DNA from: Draconibacterium sediminis
GTDB lineage: Bacteria; Bacteroidota; Bacteroidia; Bacteroidales; Prolixibacteraceae
Direction of reading: 5' to 3'
NCBI RefSeq assembly: GCF_000949475.1
Contig: NZ_JRHC01000002.1
Span: 578,137 to 642,136 of the forward strand
DNA length: 64,000 bases
Below, piece by piece: positions 9,393 through 18,825 of this stretch; positions within the stretch are counted from its first letter, which is position 1; each line of letters begins with the position of its first letter. The notes under the pieces are model-generated. The model searched no databases. It had not been told where the DNA came from and worked only from the letters and a program-made list of their open reading frames with translations. Both the position numbers and the translations under genes were made by a program.

Positions 9393-10952
9393 CTATCGTC
9401 GTACCACTCTGAAATTATCAAAAGCTGCTTCAAAATTTTCTGTAGTTGAAGTGCGATAGTTATGGAGATAAACTCTCATGTAAGTCTTTCCTGAGTCTGC
9501 ATTTAGCAAATCCGATACTTTTGAGATAGAATCTCCTTCGCCGTCATTAAGACGGAACGCGGATAACGGAATACTAATAGTTTGCCACCCGTCAGTAGTA
9601 ACAGCAACAGACTTAGTTGCGGATACTTTCCACGGTTCGTATCGTGCTATATAATTACTTGCACTTGCTGTTCTAAAACAAAGCGTACCTCCGCTCCATG
9701 GTTTCGTAACATTCATTTCAAATTTTAAGGCCCAATTGTCGCCTGAATCATCCAGGTTCTCTGTTGGTACCCATTGACCACCTCCGTCGTTAATAAGAAT
9801 TTGATTTCCTCCCCAACCATCTAGATAACCATCTTCTCCGGCTTCCAAAGGAGCACTCTTATAAACCAGGTACATAGCACCGTAACCAACGCCATAATCA
9901 GAATTATAGGAAGGCCAACCCGAGTTAGGATCTGAGGCATAAATATTCACATCGCCGTTACCCCAGCCCCAACCGAAGTAGTCACCCCACTCCATATTGG
10001 CTAAAATGCCTACGCCACCAGAGTTGATGTATGCAATATCATTCACATTAAAGACAGTTGTAAATGAACCCGCCAGTGTTGTAATCTCAACCGGACCGCT
10101 TTGCGCCAATGCAGGAGAAACAAAGCTTAGAACAGACTCATCTTCCACTTGATAGTCGGTTATTTCGGTACCAGCAAAAGTAAGACTTTGAATTGCGGTA
10201 AAGTTAAACCCAAATAAATGAACCATATCTCCTTCAAAGGGCACCTCTAATGAAATATTTAATATTACCGGAGGACCAACAATTCTGATTGAGAAACTAG
10301 TTGCTCCAATGTCGGTGGTATAAGTAATGGTATTTGCCAATAAAGCATTGGAGCCCGATAAATCAGCAGGCACCTGCACAATGGCACTTGTGTCGGTATA
10401 AACCACCTTGCTTAAATCGGCAGCAATACCCTGGAACGCAATTTCGGTGGCATCCTTGAGGTTGTATCCAACAATATTGATTTCATCGCCGGGGTACAAC
10501 ACATTAACAACTGTATCATTTGGAGCAGCTTCACCGCTTCTCACGTGAGCAATCAGTGGGTCTCCTATAATGTTGATATTAAATGTAGCCATCCCCCCTT
10601 CACTGATTGCAGTTACGATATTAAGTTCATCAGCCGGAACTGATTCAAATGGGATATCAGGCAATTGTACTACAAGGCTTCCATCAGCAAAAAGCGCTGT
10701 GTTAATTGTAGCAGGTACAGAGCCAAAATTCACCTGAGTAACAGTGCTCAGGTTTTGTCCCAACAAAACGACCCATTGGCCGGTTTGTATCGTTGTTACA
10801 GCCGTATCGTTGGGAGAAGCTTCATAATTTATCACACCAGTAATAACCGGTGGTTCCATTTGTTCCTCCTGGCAAGCCGATCCAAATAAGATCACCACTG
10901 CTAAAAATAGTAGCTGCCAGTAATAGATGTAATTATTTTTTCTATTTTTCAT
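9393..10952 (-). CDS. SGBP-B-like surface glycan-binding lipoprotein with IPT/TIG repeats
   Basis: A 519-residue lipoprotein (GSAC, Cys27, followed by QEEQ). Three IPT/TIG-like immunoglobulin domains fill about residues 35-305; each holds a G..V.L.G.N(L/F) strand. The C-terminal domain (about 305-519) is rich in Trp, Tyr and Gly (NMEWGDYFGWGWG, DGYLDGWGGN, WQTISIPLS). This matches the layout of surface glycan-binding protein B from xyloglucan loci (SGBP_B_XBD type). It holds no catalytic signature and probably captures the polysaccharide outside the cell. Its place directly after susD-1 and before the GH5 gene is the classical order in such loci. Confidence 0.85.
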   Translation of the reverse strand: MKNRKNNYIYYWQLLFLAVVILFGSACQEEQMEPPVITGVINYEASPNDTAVTTIQTGQWVVLLGQNLSTVTQVNFGSVPATINTALFADGSLVVQLPDIPFESVPADELNIVTAISEGGMATFNINIIGDPLIAHVRSGEAAPNDTVVNVLYPGDEINIVGYNLKDATEIAFQGIAADLSKVVYTDTSAIVQVPADLSGSNALLANTITYTTDIGATSFSIRIVGPPVILNISLEVPFEGDMVHLFGFNFTAIQSLTFAGTEITDYQVEDESVLSFVSPALAQSGPVEITTLAGSFTTVFNVNDIAYINSGGVGILANMEWGDYFGWGWGNGDVNIYASDPNSGWPSYNSDYGVGYGAMYLVYKSAPLEAGEDGYLDGWGGNQILINDGGGQWVPTENLDDSGDNWALKFEMNVTKPWSGGTLCFRTASASNYIARYEPWKVSATKSVAVTTDGWQTISIPLSAFRLNDGEGDSISKVSDLLNADSGKTYMRVYLHNYRTSTTENFEAAFDNFRVVRR

Positions 10953-10975
10953 TGTTGTTACTTTTTTCTTTTATA

Positions 10976-12571
10976 CTAAAAATAAGGTACGGGGGCGTCT
11001 AACAACATTGGGTTAGCCGTTATTTCAGGTGATGGGATTGGGAGCCTGAATGAATTGGCTGTAGCCGGCGTAATAACGCCAAAAGGATTCTCCGGTTCCG
11101 CAACTCCGTCGTTATATTTGAAGGTAACACGCTCTCCTTCATTCAGAAGGCTGATCGCTTTCTGGGGGTTGTAGTATGAAAGGCTTACCAAATCACCCCA
11201 ATATTGGCTTTCGGCAGCCAGCTCAATCCTTCGTTCTTTAAGCAGAATATCGGCATCAATCAAGTTTAACGGCTGAAGCCCCGCCCTTTCACGAACTTTA
11301 TTAAAGTACATCAGCGCATCAGCATCTCCGGTTGAGCTGTTGTTACCCAGAATTGCTTCGGCGTAAACCAGGTAAACATCAGCAAGCCGCAGCAATGCGT
11401 TATGCTCGGCAGAAGAATATAAGGTCATAATTGGGACGTTGTTATCTTTTTTCGTTCCAATGATGTGTTTCTTTAGTCCGTTTTCGCCAGTAAAAGTATA
11501 TCCGCCGGCGGCCGCGTTTAACTCCGGATAAAAATCGCCCTTAAACATAAAAGTTGCTTTGCGTCGGATTGTATCATCCTCTGAATATTGCAGAAACATA
11601 TCATAGCTGGGCCTGATTCCAAACCAACCAGCCTGTCCGTCGGCAGAAATTTCAGTACCGCCCGGAGAATAAATTTGTAACATATTCCCGTGAAACCAAT
11701 CACTGGTGGTGGGATCCCAACGCAAAGCAAACAGCGCTTCATCGTTGTAATTGTTCTTTGTTTTGAATAGATCCGCGTAATTTTCCATCAATTCCAGTCC
11801 ACTGTTTTTACAAACATTGCCTGCATATACTTTGGCACTATCCAAAAGTGCCTGGTCACGATTTCCGATACTTTGCGGATCTAAACCTGACCATGATAAA
11901 TAGACTTTAGCCAGCAACCCTTGTGCAGACCAAGAGGTAACTCTTCCGCGCTCCCAGTCTGAATCGACCGCCTCAGGAAGATTCTGCGCGGCAAATGTCA
12001 GGTCGTTTACAATAAACTGGTACACATCATTCACCAGGTTACGTGGAACCAAAGGCGAACTAATCAGTTCGGTATTGTCTTCGATGATTGGAACGTCGCC
12101 CCATAACAGCCCCAGGTTATAGTAAGCATATGCACGAATAAACCTGGCTTCGGCAAGGGCTGCATTTTTATCGGCTTCGGGAACAGATTCCGGTGTTTTT
12201 GCATTTATCGCATTTATGGTTGTATTACAATGAGCAATTACCTTGTACATGCCTCTCCAGTTGGCAATTACAGTTCCGTTAAGGCCTGTAACCGAGAAGG
12301 TATTGAGCTGAACAGCATCGTCATTATATCCGAGTACCATGTTTCCACTCATCACATCGCCTATGGTTAGATAACTGGTATAGGTATATTCGGCCCAGGG
12401 CGCACCGGCATATAAAGCAGCAGTTGCCAGTTTCAAATCAGATGTAGTTTGATAGAAGTTTTCCGTACTGATCTCTGATATTGGTGGGCGATCGAGAAAG
12501 TCCTTACTACAGGAGGCCAATAATCCGGCAAAAAGAAGCACCAGATAAAATATTTTTGATTTCAATTTCAT
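10976..12571 (-). CDS. SusD-1, RagB/SusD-family nutrient-binding lipoprotein
   Basis: A 531-residue outer-membrane lipoprotein (LASC, Cys21, then SKDFLDRPP). The N-terminal FLDRPPISEIS...NFYQT, the helical TPR-like core (EARFIRAYAYYNLGLLWGDVPI), and the C-terminal RLADVYLVYAEAIL with KVRERAGL and LKERRIELAAESQYWGDL are standard SusD features. It forms the lid over the SusC-1 barrel and binds oligosaccharide for TonB-driven import. It lies 12 bp after susC-1, so the two are cotranscribed. The length is normal for the family. Confidence 0.96.
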   Translation of the reverse strand: MKLKSKIFYLVLLFAGLLASCSKDFLDRPPISEISTENFYQTTSDLKLATAALYAGAPWAEYTYTSYLTIGDVMSGNMVLGYNDDAVQLNTFSVTGLNGTVIANWRGMYKVIAHCNTTINAINAKTPESVPEADKNAALAEARFIRAYAYYNLGLLWGDVPIIEDNTELISSPLVPRNLVNDVYQFIVNDLTFAAQNLPEAVDSDWERGRVTSWSAQGLLAKVYLSWSGLDPQSIGNRDQALLDSAKVYAGNVCKNSGLELMENYADLFKTKNNYNDEALFALRWDPTTSDWFHGNMLQIYSPGGTEISADGQAGWFGIRPSYDMFLQYSEDDTIRRKATFMFKGDFYPELNAAAGGYTFTGENGLKKHIIGTKKDNNVPIMTLYSSAEHNALLRLADVYLVYAEAILGNNSSTGDADALMYFNKVRERAGLQPLNLIDADILLKERRIELAAESQYWGDLVSLSYYNPQKAISLLNEGERVTFKYNDGVAEPENPFGVITPATANSFRLPIPSPEITANPMLLDAPVPYF

Positions 12572-12583
12572 AGCATTCGTTTT

Positions 12584-15500
12584 TTATTTCGACAAAGTGA
12601 TGTTTAGACCCAATGTAAACCTCCGGGCCTGAGGATAGTAACCATTATCAATACCTGCATTTATTGGATCCCAAGATCCAACTTCAGGATCCATTCCTGA
12701 ATATTTTGTGATTGTAAAAGCATTGGTAACGTTTGCATAAACCCGTAAGGCACTGATGTGAGCTCTACTCAGCAGATTCTCAGAGAAAGTATACCCCAAT
12801 GAAATGGTTTTGCATCGAACGAAAGACCCGTCTTCAATAAATTTGTCAGAAAATCTCAGGTTATCGTTAGTATTGTCATTTCGAACTCCCGGGATATCCG
12901 TGTCGGGATTGGTAACAATAACATTATAAGGATCAGTATCTGATCCTTCCGGATCAATCAACTCTAGTTTAGCATAATTGCTCAATGAATTGAAATAGCC
13001 AAAACTTGAGCGTGGATTTTCAGCGGTTACACGCAATTCGTTAAATACTTTATTTCCAATACTGGCACTGAGAAATACATTCAAATCAAAATTTCTATAA
13101 TTAAAGGTGTTGTTTAACCCCATTTGTACTTTCGGAATTGGCGAACCAAGATAGGTTTGGTCTTTTTCATCAATTATTCCGTCGCCATTCAAATCTTTAA
13201 ATTTGAGATCGCCATACCAAATACTACCGGCAGCATTCGCAAAGGGCAAGATTTCGCCATTTTTAACCGGCCTGGCGTGAGGCTTAATACCATTTTCCTC
13301 ATCGCCAAAAACATCAATGGCCGATGCAAATACGCCGCCATCAACAACGTATCCGTAAAAATCACCAATTGATCTTCCAACCACCGTCTTACTGTACCGG
13401 CCCATGATAGGTGCCCCGTCTGCGTTAAGTTTTAGCACTTTATTGATGTTTCGCGACACCGTCAGGTCTGTCTTCCAGGTAAAGTTTCTTGCCTGTATAT
13501 TGGTTGAACTGATTCTGAAATCAAATCCTTTGTTTTCCATGGATCCTACGTTTACCCATGGTGCGTCCAATCCCCCTGGATTCCAGCCGATAGCGGTACC
13601 CGAGTACATGGGTAGCGATGTTTGCATAGCGAGGCCTTCAGTCTTTTTCAGGTAAAAATCGACTGAAAAATTCAACCGCCAGTTAAAAAATGTCGCGTCG
13701 AGACCAATATTGGAACTTTCGGTTTGTTCCCATTCCAAATCAGGGTTTGCAATGTTTTGCGTAAGTTGCGATACGGTGCTTACACCGGTAGGCACAGTGG
13801 CCAGCGTTGATGTGTAAACGTAATTACGTCCGGCTTGCCTGTTGGTTAATCCATAACCCAAACGCAGTTTTAATTCGTTAACTTTATTTACACCTTTCAA
13901 AAAATTCTCGTTGTTGACTTTCCATGCCAAGGCGCCGGAATATGACAAGATCCAGCGTTTGTCTTCGGCATACATGGAAGCCCCGTCCTCGCGAATGTTC
14001 CCGGTAAACAAATATTTATCGTTAATCCCCAAATTTAAACGGCCAAAAAACGATTCCTTGGAACTATGGGCTTTCCCTCCGCCATTTGTTGCCGTTGTAG
14101 GATCGCCCCCATTTATTACCTGCACATTGTTGGACGGGTAATTTTTACGTGAAGCCTCCAAAGATTGTGATTTGTCCAGTGACGCCTCGTGACCGGCCAT
14201 TGCCTTTAAACTGTATTTATCGTCAAACTGGTGGGAGTAAGTAAGGTAATTCTTTAAAGAGGTATAAACGCCTTCGTTAAAATAAGACGCCCCCTCGCTT
14301 ATTAGTCGCTCCAGATTTCCCATCTTGTAACTTGGGTTAAAAACATCTCTGGTGGCTATGGTAAAATTCCCTGAAGCTTCGTTACGTAACACCAGGTCTT
14401 TGGTAAAGGTAATTTCGGCATAAAGGTTACCAAAAACCTGCTTCCGGTTGGCCTCATTTTTATTAATTAACGCAATTGCGTAAGGGTTAACCCGTTGTTG
14501 CACCCATCCTACAGTACTGGTAGATCCCCCCCAACTGCCGTCGTTGTTCTGTACCGCAATATCAGGAGTTTGCTCTAAAGCTGCCCTAATAACACTTGAA
14601 TTTGTGCTGTTGATGTTTTCATCAATATTCACCAGTTGAAGGCTTGTACCTATTTTTAGCCAATTAGTTGTTTTATTGTCAAGGTTTAGACGAAAAGAAA
14701 GCCGCTCGAACTTCGACCCCAATGCAATGCCTTCCTCGCTTTGGTATGCTCCCGACAGCAAATACTGGGTGCGTGTATCACCCCCACTAACGGTAAGCGT
14801 ATGAGTTGAGGTAGGTGCGTTTCGAAAAAGAACCTCCTGCCAATCGGTACCTTCGCCAAGGTATTCGGGATTAGCCAGCTCTGGTCGTTCGTCGAACCCC
14901 CAGCCAATACCGGCATTACGCTCGTTTACAAAGGTGGCAAATTCTCTCAGGTTCATTACCGGTAGTTTGTCTGTCAACTGTTGGGTACCGGCAGAAAATT
15001 CGTAGGTAATTTTAGGTGGAGCTATCCTGCCCCTTTTGGTTGTAATAATGATTACACCATCGGTTCCTTTTGAACCGTAAATGGCTGTGGCAGACGCATC
15101 TTTTAAAACGTCAACCGATTCAATATCTGAAGGATTTATACCGGCGAGCGGATTGGTGCCGCCTCCAACCCCGGCTATTCCCTGTAGTTCTACCCCATCA
15201 AGTACATACAAGGGACCAGAACTACTAAAGCCCGTAATACCACGAATTTGTACGGAGACAGCGCCTCCTGGCTGTCCGGATGTTTGCGTAACCATCATTC
15301 CCGGGATACGGCCCTGAAGCGATTGTTCTAGCGTTACCGACTGCGACTGGCTGATTTCCTCAGCATTAACCGATGATACCGCTCCGGTAATGTTTTTTCG
15401 TTTTTCCCAACCGTAACCAACAGAAACAACTACTTCTTCCAGTCCGATAGACTCTTCTTCCATTGTTACATCTATTTTTCTTCTTCCGGCAACCTCAATT

Positions 15501-15784
15501 TCGGTCTTTTTCATCCCCACGAAAGAAAAAACAAGGACTCCATCTCCGGGAACATCCTCCAATGAATATTTTCCATCAGCATCCGTGATCGTACCTCGAT
15601 CTGTACCTTTTACAACAATGCTAACACCAGGCAAAAACTCTCCTTCGTGCTGAGATTTTACCACCCCGGAAATTGCAATGTTTTGTCCGAAGGAAGGAAT
15701 GCCCCATAGTACCATTAATAAAATGACATAAAGACTCCTAACTGAAGCCCTTTGCCATATTAAAAAACTTCGCGTTTTTTTCAT
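12584..15784 (-). CDS. SusC-1, TonB-dependent outer-membrane transporter
   Basis: About 1066 residues from the ATG at 15784. A longer in-frame ATG exists at 15862, but the chosen start gives a normal signal (MKKTRSFLIW...SFGQ) and aligns exactly with the start of SusC-2. The added part would also cover the conserved leader. A carboxypeptidase-like domain (about 32-115; GVVKSQ...GVSIVVKGTDRGTITDADGKY) is followed by a plug (GLEEVVVSVGYG, QIRGITG, YVLDGVEL, VLKDASATAIYGSKGTDGVIIITTKRG) and a beta-barrel ending NGYYPQARRFTLGLNITLSK. It imports oligosaccharides with SusD-1. Its first 116 codons are nearly identical in DNA to those of SusC-2. Confidence 0.96.
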   Translation of the reverse strand: MKKTRSFLIWQRASVRSLYVILLMVLWGIPSFGQNIAISGVVKSQHEGEFLPGVSIVVKGTDRGTITDADGKYSLEDVPGDGVLVFSFVGMKKTEIEVAGRRKIDVTMEEESIGLEEVVVSVGYGWEKRKNITGAVSSVNAEEISQSQSVTLEQSLQGRIPGMMVTQTSGQPGGAVSVQIRGITGFSSSGPLYVLDGVELQGIAGVGGGTNPLAGINPSDIESVDVLKDASATAIYGSKGTDGVIIITTKRGRIAPPKITYEFSAGTQQLTDKLPVMNLREFATFVNERNAGIGWGFDERPELANPEYLGEGTDWQEVLFRNAPTSTHTLTVSGGDTRTQYLLSGAYQSEEGIALGSKFERLSFRLNLDNKTTNWLKIGTSLQLVNIDENINSTNSSVIRAALEQTPDIAVQNNDGSWGGSTSTVGWVQQRVNPYAIALINKNEANRKQVFGNLYAEITFTKDLVLRNEASGNFTIATRDVFNPSYKMGNLERLISEGASYFNEGVYTSLKNYLTYSHQFDDKYSLKAMAGHEASLDKSQSLEASRKNYPSNNVQVINGGDPTTATNGGGKAHSSKESFFGRLNLGINDKYLFTGNIREDGASMYAEDKRWILSYSGALAWKVNNENFLKGVNKVNELKLRLGYGLTNRQAGRNYVYTSTLATVPTGVSTVSQLTQNIANPDLEWEQTESSNIGLDATFFNWRLNFSVDFYLKKTEGLAMQTSLPMYSGTAIGWNPGGLDAPWVNVGSMENKGFDFRISSTNIQARNFTWKTDLTVSRNINKVLKLNADGAPIMGRYSKTVVGRSIGDFYGYVVDGGVFASAIDVFGDEENGIKPHARPVKNGEILPFANAAGSIWYGDLKFKDLNGDGIIDEKDQTYLGSPIPKVQMGLNNTFNYRNFDLNVFLSASIGNKVFNELRVTAENPRSSFGYFNSLSNYAKLELIDPEGSDTDPYNVIVTNPDTDIPGVRNDNTNDNLRFSDKFIEDGSFVRCKTISLGYTFSENLLSRAHISALRVYANVTNAFTITKYSGMDPEVGSWDPINAGIDNGYYPQARRFTLGLNITLSK

Positions 15785-15837
15785 AGAACATAAATTTAGA
15801 TTATTAAAGTCAGCTTTAATTAGCTCAATATCAGCCG

Positions 15838-15845
15838 CTAATTTA
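15838..15845 (-). promoter_or_regulatory. susC-1 promoter: Candidate -7 element of the susC-1 promoter (TAAATTAG)
   Basis: On the minus strand TAAATTAG differs by one base from the Bacteroidota -7 consensus TAnnTTTG. It lies 54 bp upstream of the chosen ATG, exactly where the susC-2 leader holds a perfect match. No TTTG-type -33 element stands at the usual distance, which suits an activator-dependent promoter. Confidence 0.4.
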
Positions 15846-15874
15846 GACCCAATAGCATCCATAGAGGGGCTACC

Positions 15875-15906
15875 ATGTATTTTATGAGGGATGATAATGT
15901 GTTATT
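15875..15906 (-). promoter_or_regulatory. Candidate operator: two direct repeats 22 bp apart upstream of susC-1
   Basis: On the plus strand ATGTATTTTA (15875) and ATGTGTTATT (15897) begin 22 bp apart. The susC-2 leader has the same pair with the same spacing at 22091 and 22113. The sites lie just upstream of the candidate -7 element, where an AraC-type activator would sit. That the activator is the hybrid sensor at 22118-26131 is inference. Confidence 0.4.
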
Positions 15907-15907
15907 T

Positions 15908-16243
15908 AAAAGTGACCTCTGACCATAGTTTCTAGTAAACGTTTAAGCTCTAACTATTTACTCCTATTCTTTAAACCTGCTAAACGTTTTATGGCTGGCG
16001 ACCTCTCCTTATCATAAGCAGGATAACAAAACCGGAAGCATGGTAAAAGATAAAAACGGGACGGAGTCAACCGGATTGAAAGTAAAAAGCTAAAGGATCT
16101 TTCGACCACTCGTTTCTGATGCTTTGTGATAATCATCGTTACCGGATATTTTTTGTAGTTGTAGGAAGAATTTTAAAATAGTAAAGGCCCTTGATTGTTG
16201 GCTTGGCGGGTTTCGAAGTTTCACTTTGTGTTATTGACTTTTC
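15908..16243. other. Non-coding gap between the susC-1 leader and the terminator
   Basis: About 340 bp with no convincing gene, repeat or RNA signature. A 60-codon open frame at 15954-16136 on the minus strand has no domain, no hydrophobic signal and no clear start context. The stretch may hold upstream regulatory sequence for susC-1. Confidence 0.5.
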
Positions 16244-16287
16244 AAAAAAAAAGGGGCAACTTGTTTTAATATAAAAACAGCCGCCCC
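16244..16287 (-). terminator. Intrinsic terminator of the susC-2/susD-2 operon
   Basis: On the minus strand GGGGC (16287-16283) pairs with GCCCC (16257-16253), with an inner TGTTTT/AAAACA stem and a short AT loop, followed by nine T residues (16252-16244). It lies 25 bp after the stop codon of the surface lipoprotein gene. It separates the enzyme-free unit from the susC-1 operon. Confidence 0.88.
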
Positions 16288-16312
16288 GTATTCAAATCCC
16301 AAGATTTATTAA

Positions 16313-17137
16313 TCAATGTGAATCATAATAGTCTTTTGTAATATAGTTATAGATTAACCAGTTGTTTGGATCTTTTTTTGCAATCAATTGCATGTGATCC
16401 GCGTCAAGGCTTTTTATCGTCATTAATGCATTCCAGTTAGCAACCTGGCCTCCTTGTGCTTTATCATGGATAACCTCGGCACCATAAGTGATCAATTCAC
16501 TGCTTTCCGGGAACAACATAAAAGTACCCGTACCTGATAAATCAGGGAACATTTTATTGTCACAGGTGAAATTCGCATTTCCAATCAAATTAAAGGTCAT
16601 GGTTCCATAATCGCCGGCGCTAACTCCAGCCCACGGAATATCTGAAAAAGCAGGATCCCATTCCCATCCGGTGCCACCAAAATAAAATGGCCCCGAAAAG
16701 TATTTGCTCACAGCGTTGGCATCCAAATCCAGCACCCAGGTTTTCGATTGGTTAATCCCCCCGGTAAGGTATGTCCACATCGGATCGCTTACAAAATCTT
16801 CGTCTACGGTTGTTATTGTAAACGTGTATGGATCCGCAGTCACAAGTCCGCCGGGAGTTTCAACGGTATAAGTAATGGTGTAATCACCAGGGAACGGTAT
16901 GGTTATGGTCTCATCTAATTTAATTGAAGTACCTACGGGTGTTACCCAATATGGCTGAGCCCCCGGAGTTTCACTTTTCAGGTGAAACTTATTTGGATTC
17001 TGAGAATCTACCGTCACAGAGAATTTCACTGCGCTTTTGTCCAATGGCTCCTGCAATTCATATTCGTCGGGCATACATGCTGTGAACATGATTGCCACCA
17101 ATGACAATACCGAAAATATTCTTAATATCTTGTTCAT
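16313..17137 (-). CDS. Surface lipoprotein, predicted glycan-binding (SusE/F position)
   Basis: A 274-residue lipoprotein (FTAC, Cys21, followed by MPDEYE, an acidic surface-export type signal). Residues about 35-112 look like a PKD/Ig-type beta-sandwich (GDYTITYTVETPGG...YTFTITT). The rest (about 120-274) is a beta-rich domain with many aromatic residues (SKTWVLDLD, FYFGGTGWEWDP, NWLIYNYI). No catalytic motif is evident. As the last gene after susC-2/susD-2 it sits where SusE/SusF or SGBP proteins are found, so glycan capture is the likely role. I do not recognise the C-terminal domain with certainty. Confidence 0.72.
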   Translation of the reverse strand: MNKILRIFSVLSLVAIMFTACMPDEYELQEPLDKSAVKFSVTVDSQNPNKFHLKSETPGAQPYWVTPVGTSIKLDETITIPFPGDYTITYTVETPGGLVTADPYTFTITTVDEDFVSDPMWTYLTGGINQSKTWVLDLDANAVSKYFSGPFYFGGTGWEWDPAFSDIPWAGVSAGDYGTMTFNLIGNANFTCDNKMFPDLSGTGTFMLFPESSELITYGAEVIHDKAQGGQVANWNALMTIKSLDADHMQLIAKKDPNNWLIYNYITKDYYDSH

Positions 17138-17160
17138 AATAATCGTAATTTAAAGTTCAT

Positions 17161-18816
17161 TTATTCCCATCCTGGATTTTGTGTCAACGTTCTGTTTGAG
17201 AGCGTGATCTGCGTATTAGGAATCTGCATAAATCCTTTTGTAGCCTTAAATTTAGCAGCATCATAAGTAACCTGATCTTCAACACCGCCACTCACAACAG
17301 TTTGCGATGCCCCGGCAATTACACTCGCCGCATTATCCAACCCGGTACGCAACAAGTCCCAGTAACGAATCCCTTCAAAGGCAAACTCAAATTTGCGTTC
17401 GGTCATAATATCGCTGGCAGCAACTGCTGAAACGGCTTCTAAACCTGCACGGGTGTGAACTTGATTAAAGTAATCCAGCGCATTGGATGCCCCAAGTTCT
17501 GCAGCCATAAGCAGCACATCGGCATAACGAATAAGAATGTAATCCTGATCCTGCGATATTTGGAAGTCTTTTGAACCACCGGTATCCGATGTTCCGTCAG
17601 GCAAAGCGGTAGGCGTATATTTTTTCACAGTATATCCGGTGTATTCGCGCTGGTCCTTAATATCAAAAGAGCCTTCAATACCTTCTCCAACTATGTCGAT
17701 AACAGAAGCGGCTTTACGTAGATCGCCAGTTGCATAAGTGTCAACAAATCGAGGATTGACCGTACAAGCCCCCCAGCCTTTTCCGTAAGGAGAGAAATTG
17801 GTACCACGCATTCCCATCATCACCAACCAGCGATTTCCATCGCTATTACCGTTATAGTCTGATGTACTGTTGAATTTTTGAGCGAACACAACTTCCTTGT
17901 TGCCTTTGCCAGCATACGCAGATTTGTCTAATGTATTATCGTCGGCATTTGGAACATAACTAGCAGCTGGCCAGAGGGTTTCAAAATCCTCAACAAGACC
18001 AAACTCATTGCTGGAAATAACATCTTCAAGTCCGGCCAGTACTTCCTGTTTGGTTATCCCAAGATCGTCCTTTCCGTAGTAGCCCGTGTAAAACAGATAA
18101 ACACGTGCCAACAAAGCTTCTGCGGCATACCGTGTAGCACGCCCGTCGTTTGTTGCGGCCTGTGCTTTTGGGTAAGCATCTGCCGGTATATTTTCAATGG
18201 CAAACTTAAGATCCTCAACGATCTGCTTATACGTATCTGCAGGATCTGCCTGTGGAACGTAGTCTGTAGTAGGCTCGGTCAACAATGGAACACGTTCGAA
18301 AAGGCGAACCAATTCAAAATACTCCAAAGCCCGTATAAAACGTGCTTCACCTTCAATACGGTTCTTTGCAATCGAATCTGTAGCAGCTTCGCCGGAATCC
18401 CATTCCACAACATCAGGAAGTTTTTTCAATAAAGTGTTACAACGATAGATACCTGTATAATACAATTTCCATCCATCGTTGAAGATATCAACATCTGCCG
18501 GTGACTGGCTCTTGTCAAACCGATCCATCAATTGTAAGCCTCTGCCGTCGTTGGCACCACCACCACCGAGGCATTCGTCAGCTGCAACTTCCGAAGTTAA
18601 ATAGAACGAAAATGCAGTAACAGTAACTTGATAACCATCATAACACCCCACCAATGCCATCTCGGCATCGGCCTGCGTTTTGTAAAAGTTTGCATCCAGA
18701 AGCAGAGTTTTTGGCTCTACGTTCAAAAAACTGTCTGTACATGATGACAAAAGGCCCAGGGTTGCTACCCCGGCTATCATGATATATGATTTTAATCTCT
18801 TCATAATAATTTTCAT
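17161..18816 (-). CDS. SusD-2, RagB/SusD-family lipoprotein
   Basis: A 551-residue lipoprotein (LSSC, Cys26; an internal Met at residue 5 is an alternative start). It has FLNVEPKTLLLDANFYKTQADAEMALVGCYDGY, the RFIRALEYFELVRLFERVPLLTEP helix pair, and the C-terminal ILIRYADVLLMAAELG, VHTRAGLEAV and ERKFEFAFEGIRYWDLLRTG blocks of the family. It pairs with SusC-2, whose gene ends 9 bp upstream. No glycosidase follows it, so its ligand cannot be read from the operon itself. Confidence 0.95.
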   Translation of the reverse strand: MKIIMKRLKSYIMIAGVATLGLLSSCTDSFLNVEPKTLLLDANFYKTQADAEMALVGCYDGYQVTVTAFSFYLTSEVAADECLGGGGANDGRGLQLMDRFDKSQSPADVDIFNDGWKLYYTGIYRCNTLLKKLPDVVEWDSGEAATDSIAKNRIEGEARFIRALEYFELVRLFERVPLLTEPTTDYVPQADPADTYKQIVEDLKFAIENIPADAYPKAQAATNDGRATRYAAEALLARVYLFYTGYYGKDDLGITKQEVLAGLEDVISSNEFGLVEDFETLWPAASYVPNADDNTLDKSAYAGKGNKEVVFAQKFNSTSDYNGNSDGNRWLVMMGMRGTNFSPYGKGWGACTVNPRFVDTYATGDLRKAASVIDIVGEGIEGSFDIKDQREYTGYTVKKYTPTALPDGTSDTGGSKDFQISQDQDYILIRYADVLLMAAELGASNALDYFNQVHTRAGLEAVSAVAASDIMTERKFEFAFEGIRYWDLLRTGLDNAASVIAGASQTVVSGGVEDQVTYDAAKFKATKGFMQIPNTQITLSNRTLTQNPGWE

Positions 18817-18825
18817 TTAATTGAT

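Larger units (their letters stand above)
15436..15907 (-). repeat. Direct repeat copy 1: shared susC leader and N-terminal coding DNA
   Basis: This copy matches 21651-22123 in the same orientation. From the start codon down to 15436 the two align without a net gap (constant offset 6215 bp) and most bases are identical. Upstream of the ATG the match continues for about 60 bp at roughly 80 percent by eye and then in islands to about 15907. Coding and non-coding DNA are both conserved, so the match is not due to protein selection alone. It points to a segmental duplication or gene conversion. Confidence 0.85.

Noticed and set aside
15785..15862. N-terminal extension of SusC-1 (26 extra codons)
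   Set aside because: It has no signal peptide, overlaps leader DNA conserved with susC-2, and the inner ATG aligns with the susC-2 start.
15954..16136. 60-codon minus-strand frame in the gap before susC-1
   Set aside because: Basic, low-information peptide with no hydrophobic signal or known motif; probably chance.
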